The translations under genes and the position numbers were made by a program. Shown here one piece after another: positions 53,928 through 63,459 of a stretch of DNA of 64,000 nt (its first letter is position 1; every line of letters begins with the position of its first letter). The notes under the pieces were generated by a model. It did no database searches. It was not told the DNA's origin and was given only the letters and a program-made list of their open reading frames with translations. The stretch spans positions 1 through 64,000 of the forward strand of contig CAMBPB010000007.1 in assembly GCA_945869465.1 (NCBI GenBank), in the 5' to 3' direction. The stretch comes from Prosthecobacter debontii (GTDB taxonomy: Bacteria > Verrucomicrobiota > Verrucomicrobiia > Verrucomicrobiales > Akkermansiaceae).

Positions 53928-54393
53928 CAACCGCAGTCCGGCTTTCCGGTCTGCGGTTGATCGTTTTGAGGGCTTGGCTTTCCCCGCGAAATCCGCGGAG
54001 CGCTGCGTTCCAGATAGACGGATGGCTTTCGCAGCACCTTCGGCATTGATTGGGCATGAGTCGAAATCGTCGTGTGCGCCAAGGCCTACGTAGACTTCGA
54101 CGGCTTGGTTCATTGCAGGGAAACGGGTTTCCAGATCGGCGAACTTCGCAGCATCCTTGGGACCAAGCGAGGAATTTTCAGCGGGAGGAGGGATAGACTG
54201 TATCTGATGGGCGAGGAAAAAGTAGTAATCCCCGTAACGATCCTATAACAGGGGCAGTTGATCCCACCCGGAAACCATGGACGGAGGAATCGGAAGCCGG
54301 GAGGGTTCCTAACCGGCGCTCCGGGAGCAAATCGCGGTAGAAGGCGGTGGCAATCAGGTTGAGACCAATTGCAAGACCAAGCACGGTTTTCAT
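53928..54393 (-). pseudogene. Probable decayed secreted-protein gene
   Basis: MKTVLGLAIGLNLIATAF start; a shifted frame reads GDYYFFLAHQIQSIPPPAENSSLGPKDAAKFADLETRFPAMNQAVEVYVGLGAHDDFDSCPINAEGAAKAIRLSGT with an in-frame TAG upstream. Confidence 0.35.
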
Positions 54394-54470
54394 GAGTTGG
54401 GAAGGTTTGGGAAAGTCCTTCTAGGTCTGGCTTGCACCCGCGCCGCCGGCCCATTAAGCATCCGCTCACG

Positions 54471-56453
54471 ATGACTCACGATCCGGACCAACATGCCTCG
54501 CTTGGCGCGATGTATTCCGACTATTTCCTCGATTATGCCAGCTACGTGATCCTCGAGCGGGCGGTGCCGCACCTTTATGACGGGCTGAAACCCGTGCAGC
54601 GCCGGATTCTCCATGCCATGGATGAGCTGGACGACGGCCGCTACAACAAGGTGGCCGGAATCGTCGGCAACACGATGAATTACCACCCGCACGGCGACCA
54701 GTCGATCGGGGCCGCCATGGTGGGACTCGGGCAGAAGGAACTGCTCATCGACACCCAGGGCAACTGGGGCAACACGCTCACCGGCGACGGCGCGGCCGCC
54801 CCCCGTTACATCGAGGCCCGGCTGACCAAGTTCGCCATCGACGTCGTGTTCAACCCGAAAACCACCCACTGGCTGGCGAGTTACGACGGCCGGCGGAAGG
54901 AGCCGGACACCCTGCCGGTGAAATTCCCGTTGCTGCTCGCCCAAGGCGTCGAGGGCATCGCCGTGGGCCTGGCCTGCAAGGTATTGCCGCACAATTTCAT
55001 GGAACTGATCGAGGCCTCCATCGCCGTGTTGCGCGGCGAGTCGTTCACGCTGCTGCCGGATTTCCCGACCGGCGGCATCATGGACGCCTCCGAATACCGG
55101 GACGGACTGCGCGGCGGCAAGGTGCGGGTCCGGGCGCGGATCTCGCTCGAGAAAAAAGGCATGCTGCGCATCACGGAAATCCCCTTCGGCACCACCACCG
55201 GCGCGCTGATGGAGTCGATCGTCGCCGCGGCCGACAAGGGCAAGATCAAGATCGCCAAGATCGAGGACAACACCGCCGCCAATGCCGATATCCTCGTCCA
55301 CCTGCCGCCCGGCGCGGATCCCGAGCAGACGCGCAACGCGCTGTTCGCGTTCTCCGATTGCGAGCTGCCAATCTCGCCGAACGGTTGCGTCATCGTCGAT
55401 GGCAAGCCGCAGTTTCTCGGCGTCTCGGATATTCTCCGCCGCACCGCTCAGCGGACCAAGGAACTGCTCGGGACCGAGCTGGAGATCAAACTTGGCGAAC
55501 TGGCAGAGAAGTGGCACTTCAGTTCGTTGGAAAAAATCTTCATCGAAAACCGCATCTATCGGGACATCGAGGAGTGCGAAACCTGGGAGGCCGTGCTCAA
55601 GGCCATCGACGACGGACTCAAACCCTTCAAGAAACTCCTCAAACGCGAGGTCACCGCAGAGGACTTGGCCCGTCTAACGGAAATTAAGATCAAGCGCATT
55701 TCAAAATTCGACTCGTTCAAGGCCGACGAGGAAATCAAAGGCCTCGAAAAAACCATCGACGAGACCGAGAAAAACCTTCGCAACCTCACCAAATTCGCCA
55801 TCCGCTGGTATGAGGAGCTCGGGAAAAAATATGGCAAGGGCCGCGAGCGCCGGACCGAAATCGCCTCGTTCGATCGCGTGGACCGGATGCAGGTCGTCGC
55901 CGCCACCGAGACGCTCTATCTGGATACGAAAAACGGTTTTGCCGGATACGGACTCAAGAAGGACGGCGAGCCGGTCGAAAAATGCTCGACCATCGACGAC
56001 ATCATTTCCTTCACGCAGGACGGGAAGATGCGGGTCGTGAAGGTGGCGGAGAAGGTCTTCGTCGGCCAGAGGCCGCTGCGGGTCTCCATCTTCCGCAAGG
56101 ATGAGGACCTGATCTACTCGACGATCTATCGGGACGGCCGCGACGGGGCGATCCTTGCGAAACGGTTCACCGTCGGCGGAGTCACCCGCGACAAGGAATA
56201 TGATCTCACCAAAGGCACGCCCGGCACCCGGGTGCTGTATTTCGCCGTTCACAAGACCAACGAGGAAAGCTCGGCGCAGATGTTGTTGGTCCACCTCAAG
56301 GCCGCCCTGCGGATGCGCAATTTGATCATCAAGGTCCACTTCGCGGACTACGGCATCAAGGGCCGCTCGTCGGGCGGCAATCTGGTGACCAAACACGGCA
56401 TCGAAAAAATCGTTAGGGCGCCCAAGGACTACGACCCGAATCTCGGTGCCTGA
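54471..56453 (+). CDS. Type IIA topoisomerase subunit A (GyrA/ParC-like)
   Basis: YASYVILERAVPHLYDGLKPVQRRILHAM; YHPHGDQSI; GNWGNTLTGDGAAAPRYIEARLTKFA (catalytic Tyr). Confidence 0.92.
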   Translation: MTHDPDQHASLGAMYSDYFLDYASYVILERAVPHLYDGLKPVQRRILHAMDELDDGRYNKVAGIVGNTMNYHPHGDQSIGAAMVGLGQKELLIDTQGNWGNTLTGDGAAAPRYIEARLTKFAIDVVFNPKTTHWLASYDGRRKEPDTLPVKFPLLLAQGVEGIAVGLACKVLPHNFMELIEASIAVLRGESFTLLPDFPTGGIMDASEYRDGLRGGKVRVRARISLEKKGMLRITEIPFGTTTGALMESIVAAADKGKIKIAKIEDNTAANADILVHLPPGADPEQTRNALFAFSDCELPISPNGCVIVDGKPQFLGVSDILRRTAQRTKELLGTELEIKLGELAEKWHFSSLEKIFIENRIYRDIEECETWEAVLKAIDDGLKPFKKLLKREVTAEDLARLTEIKIKRISKFDSFKADEEIKGLEKTIDETEKNLRNLTKFAIRWYEELGKKYGKGRERRTEIASFDRVDRMQVVAATETLYLDTKNGFAGYGLKKDGEPVEKCSTIDDIISFTQDGKMRVVKVAEKVFVGQRPLRVSIFRKDEDLIYSTIYRDGRDGAILAKRFTVGGVTRDKEYDLTKGTPGTRVLYFAVHKTNEESSAQMLLVHLKAALRMRNLIIKVHFADYGIKGRSSGGNLVTKHGIEKIVRAPKDYDPNLGA

Positions 56454-56507
56454 AGGCGCGGGTTTTCCCGGCGATGCTTCTCGAGGAACCACGAACCCAC
56501 ACCAGCC

Positions 56508-56680
56508 ATGGAAGAACCACGACGCTATTTCCCCGAGATCCAGCTCACGTTCGCGGAGTGCCGCGTGCTGGGCTGCCTAATGGAGAAGGAGGGCACGACT
56601 CCGGCCTATTATCCCCTCACGCTGAACAGTCTGCAGTCCGCCTGCAATCAGACTTCCAACCGCCACCCGGTGAGCGATGT
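56508..56680 (+). pseudogene. 5' fragment of a DUF480/YceH gene
   Basis: [46 protein letters not shown], then family similarity stops where antisense sdhA sequence begins. Confidence 0.8.
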
Positions 56681-58653
56681 TACGCGTAGCTGCGGATGGA
56701 AACATGCACGTCTTCATAAACGAGCGGTTCCTTGTGCAGCACCGGCGGGCTATCGCCTTGGTATTCCCAGCAAGCGACGTGTGAGAACTGGTCGTCATGG
56801 CGTTTCGCCTCACCGGCCTGGGTGCTGCCGGCGATGACTTCCGGGTCGTTTTCGAAGAACTGATGTTCGGTGCGGAAGTGACCGCCGCAGGATTCCTCGC
56901 GTTCGAGGGCGTCGTAACACATCATCTCGCCGAATTCGAGGAAGTCGGCGACGCGGCCGGCCTTTTCGAGTTCCATGTTGACGCTTTCTCCGGAGCCGGG
57001 GATGAGCACGTTGTTCCAGAATTCCTCGCGGATTTGCGGGATTTTCTCCAGCGCTTCGGTGAGACCCTCGCGGGAACGGGCCATGCCGCATTTGTCCCAC
57101 ATGGTCATGCCGAGTTCGCGGTGGAAGGAATCGACAGTGCGCTTGCCCTGAATCGTAAACATTTTGGAAATGCGCTCGCGGGTTTCCGTTTCGGTTTGTT
57201 TGAACTCGGGCATGTCGGTGGTGACGGTGCCGGGTTTCTGGGTGACGAGATAGTTCGCGATGGTGGTGGGAATGACGAAATAACCATCGGCCAGCCCCTG
57301 CATCAGGGCGGACGCGCCGAGGCGGTTCGCGCCGTGGTCGGAGAAGTTAGCCTCGCCTAATACATGGAGGCCGGGAACGTTGGACATCAGGTTGTAGTCC
57401 ACCCACAGGCCGCCCATGGTGTAGTGAACGGCCGGATAGATCATCATCGGGCCCTTGTAGGGGTCTTCGCCGGCGATCTTCTCATACATTTGGAACAGGT
57501 TGCCGTAGCGGGAGCGGATGGTGGCCTCGCCGAGGCGCTCGGTGGCGTCGCGGAAATCCAGATAGACGCCGAGTCCGGTGGGTGCCACGCCGCGGCCGTC
57601 ATCGCAGACTTCCTTGGCTGCGCGGGAGGAAATATCGCGCGGCGAGAGATTGCCGAACGACGGGTATTTGCGCTCCAGAAAGTAGTCGCGCTGGTCTTCG
57701 GGCACGTCGTTGGGGCTGATCTGCTTGTTGCGGAGTTTTGCGGCGGCCTCCTTGGATTTCGGCACCCAGATGCGGCCGTCGTTGCGGAGCGACTCGGACA
57801 TCAGGGTGAGTTTGGATTGGTAATCTCCGCTGACCGGGATGCAGGTCGGGTGGATCTGGGTGTAGCAGGGGTTGGCGAAGAGGGCGCCGCGTCTGGCGGC
57901 GCGCCAGGCGGCGGTGACGTTGCAGCCCATCGCGTTGGTGGAGAGGAAAAAGACATTGCCATAGCCACCGGTGGCGAGAATCACGGCGTCCGCCGCATGG
58001 GTGCTGATCTTGCCGTTGGTGAGATCGCGCGTGACGATGCCCTTGGCGTGGCCGTTGACCAGCACGAGGTCGAGCATCTCGGTGCGCGCAAACATCTTCA
58101 CGCCGCCCTTGTGGATTTCCTTCTCAAGCGCCTGATAACAGCCGATGAGAAGCTGCTGGCCGGTTTGGCCGCGGGCGTAGAAGGTGCGGGAAACCTGCGA
58201 GCCGCCAAACGAGCGGTTGTCGAGCAAGCCGCCGTATTCTCGGGCGAAGGGCACGCCCTGCGCAACGCACTGGTCGATGATCGAGTTGGAAACCTCCGCA
58301 AGGCGATAGACGTTGCCTTCCCGGGCGCGGAAGTCGCCGCCTTTGATCGTGTCATAGAACAGGCGGCGCACCGAATCGCCGTCGTTCTGATAGTTCTTGG
58401 TGGCGTTGATGCCGCCCTGCGCGGCGATCGAGTGGGCGCGGCGCGGGCTGTCCTGATAGCAGAAGCACTTCACCTGATAGCCAAGCTCGGCGAGCGAGGC
58501 GGCGGCGGCTCCGCCGGCGAGGCCGGACCCGACGACGATGACGGAGAATTTCCGCTTGTTAGCCGGGTTGATGAGTTTCGAGTCCATCTTGTGTTTGGAC
58601 CACTTCTGTTCAAGGGGGCCGGACGGGATCTTGCTGTCGAGGACGATGGACAT
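56680..58653 (-). CDS. sdhA: Succinate dehydrogenase/fumarate reductase flavoprotein subunit
   Basis: [75 protein letters not shown]. Confidence 0.95.
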   Translation of the reverse strand: MSIVLDSKIPSGPLEQKWSKHKMDSKLINPANKRKFSVIVVGSGLAGGAAAASLAELGYQVKCFCYQDSPRRAHSIAAQGGINATKNYQNDGDSVRRLFYDTIKGGDFRAREGNVYRLAEVSNSIIDQCVAQGVPFAREYGGLLDNRSFGGSQVSRTFYARGQTGQQLLIGCYQALEKEIHKGGVKMFARTEMLDLVLVNGHAKGIVTRDLTNGKISTHAADAVILATGGYGNVFFLSTNAMGCNVTAAWRAARRGALFANPCYTQIHPTCIPVSGDYQSKLTLMSESLRNDGRIWVPKSKEAAAKLRNKQISPNDVPEDQRDYFLERKYPSFGNLSPRDISSRAAKEVCDDGRGVAPTGLGVYLDFRDATERLGEATIRSRYGNLFQMYEKIAGEDPYKGPMMIYPAVHYTMGGLWVDYNLMSNVPGLHVLGEANFSDHGANRLGASALMQGLADGYFVIPTTIANYLVTQKPGTVTTDMPEFKQTETETRERISKMFTIQGKRTVDSFHRELGMTMWDKCGMARSREGLTEALEKIPQIREEFWNNVLIPGSGESVNMELEKAGRVADFLEFGEMMCYDALEREESCGGHFRTEHQFFENDPEVIAGSTQAGEAKRHDDQFSHVACWEYQGDSPPVLHKEPLVYEDVHVSIRSYA

Positions 58654-58661
58654 GGCGCTTG

Positions 58662-58696
58662 GGATTGGAAATTGATGATTGGAGATTGATTATTGG
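58662..58696. repeat. Inverted repeat, sdhA side of the four-helix-bundle cassette
   Basis: ggattggaaattgatgattggagattgattattgg; 28/35 match to the reverse complement of 59077-59111. Confidence 0.85.
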
Positions 58697-58708
58697 AAGA
58701 GGATTGGC

Positions 58709-59065
58709 TCAATCGGCGTTTTGGCGGCTGGTTTTGATGGAGGCGCAGAAGATGGCGGTGAGTTCGGTGGCTTCCTGCCACAGGGGAGTGACTTTTTCCG
58801 GAGCAAGAATGCTGTCTTCGATGATGAGCTCCATCCAGAGGGCGGATTCGTCCGCTTCTTCGGCGGCGGTGCCGGCTTTGGAGGCGAAATCGGCGCGGGA
58901 TTTTGCAAGGCAGGCGGCACGGTAGTTGGCCGTGACCGAGGTTCCCGACCGGATGAGCTGGTTAGCAATGGTGCGTCCCACCTTGTCATCAGGGAGGGCG
59001 CGCACCAAGTGGATCACCCGCAATGAAAACTGCTTGCAGCGCGCCTTGAGTTCGTCCGGTGTCAT
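58709..59065 (-). CDS. Four-helix-bundle protein (23S rRNA IVS / S23 / bAvd-like family)
   Basis: FSLRVIHLVRALPDDKVGRTIANQLIRSGTSVTANYRAACLAKSRADFASKAGTAAEEADESALWMELI. Confidence 0.85.
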   Translation of the reverse strand: MTPDELKARCKQFSLRVIHLVRALPDDKVGRTIANQLIRSGTSVTANYRAACLAKSRADFASKAGTAAEEADESALWMELIIEDSILAPEKVTPLWQEATELTAIFCASIKTSRQNAD

Positions 59066-59076
59066 GATCGCAATAT

Positions 59077-59111
59077 CCAATTTACAATAATCAATAATCA
59101 ATTTCCAATCC
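59077..59111. repeat. Inverted repeat, sdhC side of the four-helix-bundle cassette
   Basis: ccaatttacaataatcaataatcaatttccaatcc; includes the sdhC stop codon. Confidence 0.85.
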
Positions 59112-59817
59112 ATCCGATGAGAATGGCCACGGGGATGGAAACGAAGCCTGCCCAGATGAAGAGGCTTAAGCCGATGGAAACCTGCCGGATGAGCGTGGAG
59201 GCTTTTTTGGAGCGGAAACCCAGCGTTTGGAAGATCGAACCGACGCCGTGCATCAGGTGCGAGCAGAGCAGGGTCATCGCGATGACGTAGAAGAGTGAGA
59301 CATACCAGCAGCCGGGGCTGAAGCCGTCGATCACCATTTTCCATGCGTCGTGGCGTTCGAGGCCGGTTTTGGCGAGGTGCTCGGGGTCAACGTAGGAATC
59401 GTAGGTGTTGCCAGCGCGGACGGTGAAATGGAGGAGGTGATAGATGACGAAGGCCAGGATGGTCAGGCCGGAAAGGATCATCGTGCGCGACGATTTGGAG
59501 GCCTGGATGGTGGTTTGGCACTCGTAGGCCTTGCGGGCCGCGCGATTCTGGCGGGTCAGCGAGACGGTGGCGGCGATGTGGGCGCCGACCATTGCCAGCA
59601 TCACGATGCGAAACACCCAGATGCCCGCGCCGTGGAGCAGGTGATGGAGGAAGTAAGCGTAATCGTTGAACGCCTCCCGTCCTGCGAAGACGGCCAGGTT
59701 TCCGACGAGGTGCCCCACCACGAAAAGGACCAGAACAATTCCGGTGAGGGCGACGATGAGCTTTTTCCCGATGGAGGAGGACCAATAGGAATCGAGGCAA
59801 CGGGTGAGGGCATTCAT
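59098..59817 (-). CDS. sdhC: Succinate dehydrogenase cytochrome b subunit
   Basis: SIGKKLIVALTGIVLVLFVVGHLVGNLAVF; five hydrophobic segments; HLMHGVGSIFQTLG. Confidence 0.9.
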   Translation of the reverse strand: MNALTRCLDSYWSSSIGKKLIVALTGIVLVLFVVGHLVGNLAVFAGREAFNDYAYFLHHLLHGAGIWVFRIVMLAMVGAHIAATVSLTRQNRAARKAYECQTTIQASKSSRTMILSGLTILAFVIYHLLHFTVRAGNTYDSYVDPEHLAKTGLERHDAWKMVIDGFSPGCWYVSLFYVIAMTLLCSHLMHGVGSIFQTLGFRSKKASTLIRQVSIGLSLFIWAGFVSIPVAILIGWIGN

Positions 59818-60068
59818 GACAATGAGGAAGGTGGCGGCGGCCGAGCGAGAAATAGACGGGCGATCCGGGGTTTTCAAGTGGAGAGTCGGGCAGGGACGGA
59901 ATCCTTGGCATGAATGGCAGGATTTGCGGAGTGGTGCGGAGTTCACGCTGCGTTGCAGGGGCATTGCCTCCGGACGGCGTTTGGCTGGAACTCACGGGAA
60001 CGTCCCTGCTTCTCCGCGCTTCGCCCGGGACTTGGCCCGCGGTCTGCTAAATTGGCGGCACAAACCCC

Positions 60069-61505
60069 ATGGAAATGTTCAAGGGCTACGATCCCGGAAA
60101 GTTTTACGACGAGATGTTCGCTGCGGATAGCGCCGTTCGCGGCCATTGCGCTCCGCTGCTGCGGAGATTCGGCCAGCTCGAGCAGCAGGACTTCCTCACC
60201 CGCAAGGCGAATTCCGAACTCTATTTCCTCCGTCAGGGCATCACCTTCAATGTCTATCACGACAAGCGCGGAACCGAGCGGATTTTTCCCTTCGATCCGG
60301 TTCCGCGGGTGATGCCGGCCGACGAGTGGGAGCATCTGGAAGCGGGACTCACCCAGCGCATCGTCGCGCTCAACCTGTTCCTGCATGACATCTATCACGA
60401 CCAGCGGATCCTCAAGGACGAGGTGATCCCGCGGGCCTATATCGAGCAGGCCAAACACTACCGACCGGAGTTCCGCGGGGTGGATGTGCCGGCGGATATC
60501 TACATCCACATTTGCGGCAGCGACCTGATCCGCGGCGCGGACGGCCAATACTTCGTGCTGGAGGACAACGGCCGCTGCCCGTCCGGCGCTTCGTATCTCC
60601 TGGAAAACCGCAACGCCTTGAAACGGGCGTTTCCGGGTATTTTTGATGACATGGGCGTGCGGCCGGTGGATTCCTATCCGCGCGACCTCCTCAACATGCT
60701 CCATCACATCGCACCGCGCCGCGACGGGGATCCGGTGTGCGTGCTGCTCACTCCGGGTTGCCACAACAGCGCCTACTTCGAGCATTGTTATCTCGCCCGC
60801 GAAATGGGCATCGACATCGTGGAAGGCGGCGATCTCGTGGTGGTGGACAAGTTCGTTTACATGCGGACCACGCGCGGCTTGAAGCGGGTGGACGTGATCT
60901 ATCGGCGCATCGACGACGATTTCATCGATCCGGTGGTGTTTCGGAAAGACTCGGTGCTCGGGGTGCCGGGGCTGATGAACGCCTATTGTTCCGGCAACGT
61001 GGCGCTCGCCAATGCCGTGGGAACGGGCGTGGCCGATGACAAGGTGATCTATTACTTCGTGCCGCGGATGATCGAGTATTACCTCGGCCAGAAACCGATC
61101 CTGCCGAACGTGCCGACTTATCTGGCGTCCGAGGAGGCGGATTTGAAATTCATCCTCGGCCACCTGCCGGAACTGGTGGTCAAGGCGGCCAACGAATCCG
61201 GCGGCTACGGCATGCTGATGGGACCGACGGCGAGCAGGGACCAGATCGCCACATTTCGCGAAAGGATTCTGGCGGATCCGCGGAACTACATCGCGCAGCC
61301 GATCGTTGCGCTCTCGCGCTCGCCGACGTGGTGCGACGGGGCGATGGAAGGCCGGCACATCGATCTGCGGCCGTATATCATTTATGGTAATGAGGTGAAA
61401 ATCGTTCCCGGCGGGCTGACCCGCGTGGCCCTCACCAAAGACTCGCTCATCGTCAACTCCTCCCAGGGCGGAGGGAGCAAGGACACCTGGGTTCTCCGCC
61501 ATTGA
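60069..61505 (+). CDS. Circularly permuted ATP-grasp protein (COG2308-like)
   Basis: YDEMFAADSAVRGHCAPL; FVLEDNGRCPSGASYLLENR; YVDVIYRR-type; VVKAANESGGYGMLMGP. Confidence 0.9.
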   Translation: MEMFKGYDPGKFYDEMFAADSAVRGHCAPLLRRFGQLEQQDFLTRKANSELYFLRQGITFNVYHDKRGTERIFPFDPVPRVMPADEWEHLEAGLTQRIVALNLFLHDIYHDQRILKDEVIPRAYIEQAKHYRPEFRGVDVPADIYIHICGSDLIRGADGQYFVLEDNGRCPSGASYLLENRNALKRAFPGIFDDMGVRPVDSYPRDLLNMLHHIAPRRDGDPVCVLLTPGCHNSAYFEHCYLAREMGIDIVEGGDLVVVDKFVYMRTTRGLKRVDVIYRRIDDDFIDPVVFRKDSVLGVPGLMNAYCSGNVALANAVGTGVADDKVIYYFVPRMIEYYLGQKPILPNVPTYLASEEADLKFILGHLPELVVKAANESGGYGMLMGPTASRDQIATFRERILADPRNYIAQPIVALSRSPTWCDGAMEGRHIDLRPYIIYGNEVKIVPGGLTRVALTKDSLIVNSSQGGGSKDTWVLRH

Positions 61506-61512
61506 AACCGCC

Positions 61513-62559
61513 ATGCTTTCCCGTGTCGCCAATACCTTCTACTGGATGGTCCGCTATGTCGAGCGGGCCGACAATCTCGCGCGCCTGATCGATGTGATCC
61601 AGCAGTTGCTGCTGGATTCCGAGCGGCTCGACAGCGAACGGCTGCGCGGGTTCTGGCAGCCGATCATTCTCAGCACGGGCGACGACGAGGTTTTCAGCTC
61701 GCTCTATGACAAGGCCGGCAGCGCGGAGGTGATCCGTTTCCTCACCGACGACCTGCGCAATTCTAACAGCATCACATCCTGCATCGGGCTGGCCCGCGAG
61801 AACGCCCGGACGGTGCGGGACCAGTTGTCCGACGAGCTGTGGGAGGAAATCAACGCGCTCTATCTGTTCACCCGCTCCGAGGAGGCCAACCGGTTGATCG
61901 CATCCGATCCGCCGCGCTATTACGCAAACATCCGGCGCTCGGCCGAGACCTTCCTTGGCATCGCATCGTCCACGATATCCCGCAACGAGGCGTGGGATTT
62001 CATGGATCTCGGGAGGCATCTCGAACGTGCGGACAAGACCACGCGATTTCTCGATGTGGCGAGTTATCTGCCGGGTGGAGCGGAAGGAGTGGAGATGGCG
62101 GCGCCGGGGATTCTTCATTGGACGGCGATTCTGCGCTCCTGCGGCGCGCTGGGCGCGTTCCGTGCCTTCAAAGGCGGCATCCATGCCCGGGGGGTGGTCG
62201 ATTTCCTGGTGTTTTCGAAGGATTTCCCCCGCTCCGTGCGCTTTTGCATCGAGAAGGCGGATGTCAGCCTGCACCGGATTTCCGGCACCCCGCGCGGCAC
62301 GTTTTCCAACGATGCGGAGCGCGAGACCGGACGCTTGCTGGCGGATCTCAATTTCGGATCCACTGAAGACGCGTTTGCCGGCGGGCTTCACGAATATCTC
62401 GATTCGCTTCAGGGAAGGTTCAACCGGATCGGCGAGGCGATTTTTGAAAGCTATGTTTTGATGCCGGAGCGGATTGAGCTTTGCGATGTGGATGGATCCC
62501 GGTCACCCTCGGCCTTGGCAGCATGGCAGATGCAACAACAACAACAGCAGCAGCAGTGA
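61513..62559 (+). CDS. Alpha-E domain protein (COG2307-like)
   Basis: MLSRVANTFYWMVRYVERADNLARLIDV; DLGRHLERADKTTRFLDV; C-terminal Q8. Confidence 0.92.
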   Translation: MLSRVANTFYWMVRYVERADNLARLIDVIQQLLLDSERLDSERLRGFWQPIILSTGDDEVFSSLYDKAGSAEVIRFLTDDLRNSNSITSCIGLARENARTVRDQLSDELWEEINALYLFTRSEEANRLIASDPPRYYANIRRSAETFLGIASSTISRNEAWDFMDLGRHLERADKTTRFLDVASYLPGGAEGVEMAAPGILHWTAILRSCGALGAFRAFKGGIHARGVVDFLVFSKDFPRSVRFCIEKADVSLHRISGTPRGTFSNDAERETGRLLADLNFGSTEDAFAGGLHEYLDSLQGRFNRIGEAIFESYVLMPERIELCDVDGSRSPSALAAWQMQQQQQQQQ

Positions 62560-63437
62560 GCGGGGAGTCCGAAGCAAACACTGCCTCAGGGGGAGCGCGA
62601 CTTTCGGTATTGCACCGGACGACCTTTCGCTATGGAGCGCCGGTGATTCTCAGTCTGAACACGCTGCACCTAGAGCCGCGGACGTTTCCCTATCAGAAAA
62701 CCCTGTCCACGCTGATCCGGGTGATTCCCGCCACGCGGTTGCGCCGTTTCACGGACTTGTTTCAGAACATCAGTCATCACTTCGAGTTGCCGGAACCCCA
62801 CGCCAAGCTGGAAATCGAGAGCCGGATCCGGGTTCACAATCTGGCGCTCGATATTTCGGATGCGAGTCGCTCGGCCACTCTGAAGGACTATCAGGAGTCG
62901 TCCGTCCGCGAGCGAATCTGGCCCTATGTGCAGGAGAGCAACCGGGTCTCGATCTCGCCGGAGATCTGGCGGCAGTCGGTCGATCTTGTTTCCGGAATGC
63001 CATCGATCTACGGACAGGCGTGCGCCATGATGGAATGGATTCACCGGGAGTTCCGCTATGCGCCGGGGGCGACGGGGGTGAACACCCCGCTTGAGGAAAC
63101 CTTTGGAATGAAATGTGGCGTCTGCCAGGATTTCACGCACGTGATGCTCGGCATGTGCCGTTCGGTGGGGGTGGCGGCGCGTTATGCATCCGGCTATCTT
63201 TACAACGGGCCGCGGGATTCATTGGTCGGAGCGCAGGCCTCCCATGCCTGGTGCGAGGTCTATCTGCCAGATGCGGGCTGGATCGGCTTCGATCCGACCA
63301 ACAACACCTTGGCGGATGAACGCTATGTGAAAATCGCGGTGGGTCGGGATTACGACGATGTCGCGCCGGTGGTGGGAAGCTACCAAGGCACCGGACACTG
63401 CCGGATGGAGGTGTGCGTGGAGGTGGAGAAGCTTTGA
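62523..63437 (+). CDS. Bacterial transglutaminase-like protein
   Basis: LHRTTFRYGAPVILSLNTLHLEPR; GVCQDFTHVMLGMCRSVGVAARYASGYL; ASHAWCEVYLPDAGWIGFDPTNN. Confidence 0.92.
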   Translation: MADATTTTAAAVSGESEANTASGGARLSVLHRTTFRYGAPVILSLNTLHLEPRTFPYQKTLSTLIRVIPATRLRRFTDLFQNISHHFELPEPHAKLEIESRIRVHNLALDISDASRSATLKDYQESSVRERIWPYVQESNRVSISPEIWRQSVDLVSGMPSIYGQACAMMEWIHREFRYAPGATGVNTPLEETFGMKCGVCQDFTHVMLGMCRSVGVAARYASGYLYNGPRDSLVGAQASHAWCEVYLPDAGWIGFDPTNNTLADERYVKIAVGRDYDDVAPVVGSYQGTGHCRMEVCVEVEKL

Positions 63438-63459
63438 TTGCCGCAACTCCCGCCGAGCC

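Noticed and set aside
57364-58689. 441-aa plus-strand ORF opposite sdhA
   Set aside because: Shadow ORF; sdhA is clearly the real gene.
59943-61532. 529-aa minus-strand ORF opposite the ATP-grasp gene
   Set aside because: Shadow ORF of a conserved coding sequence.
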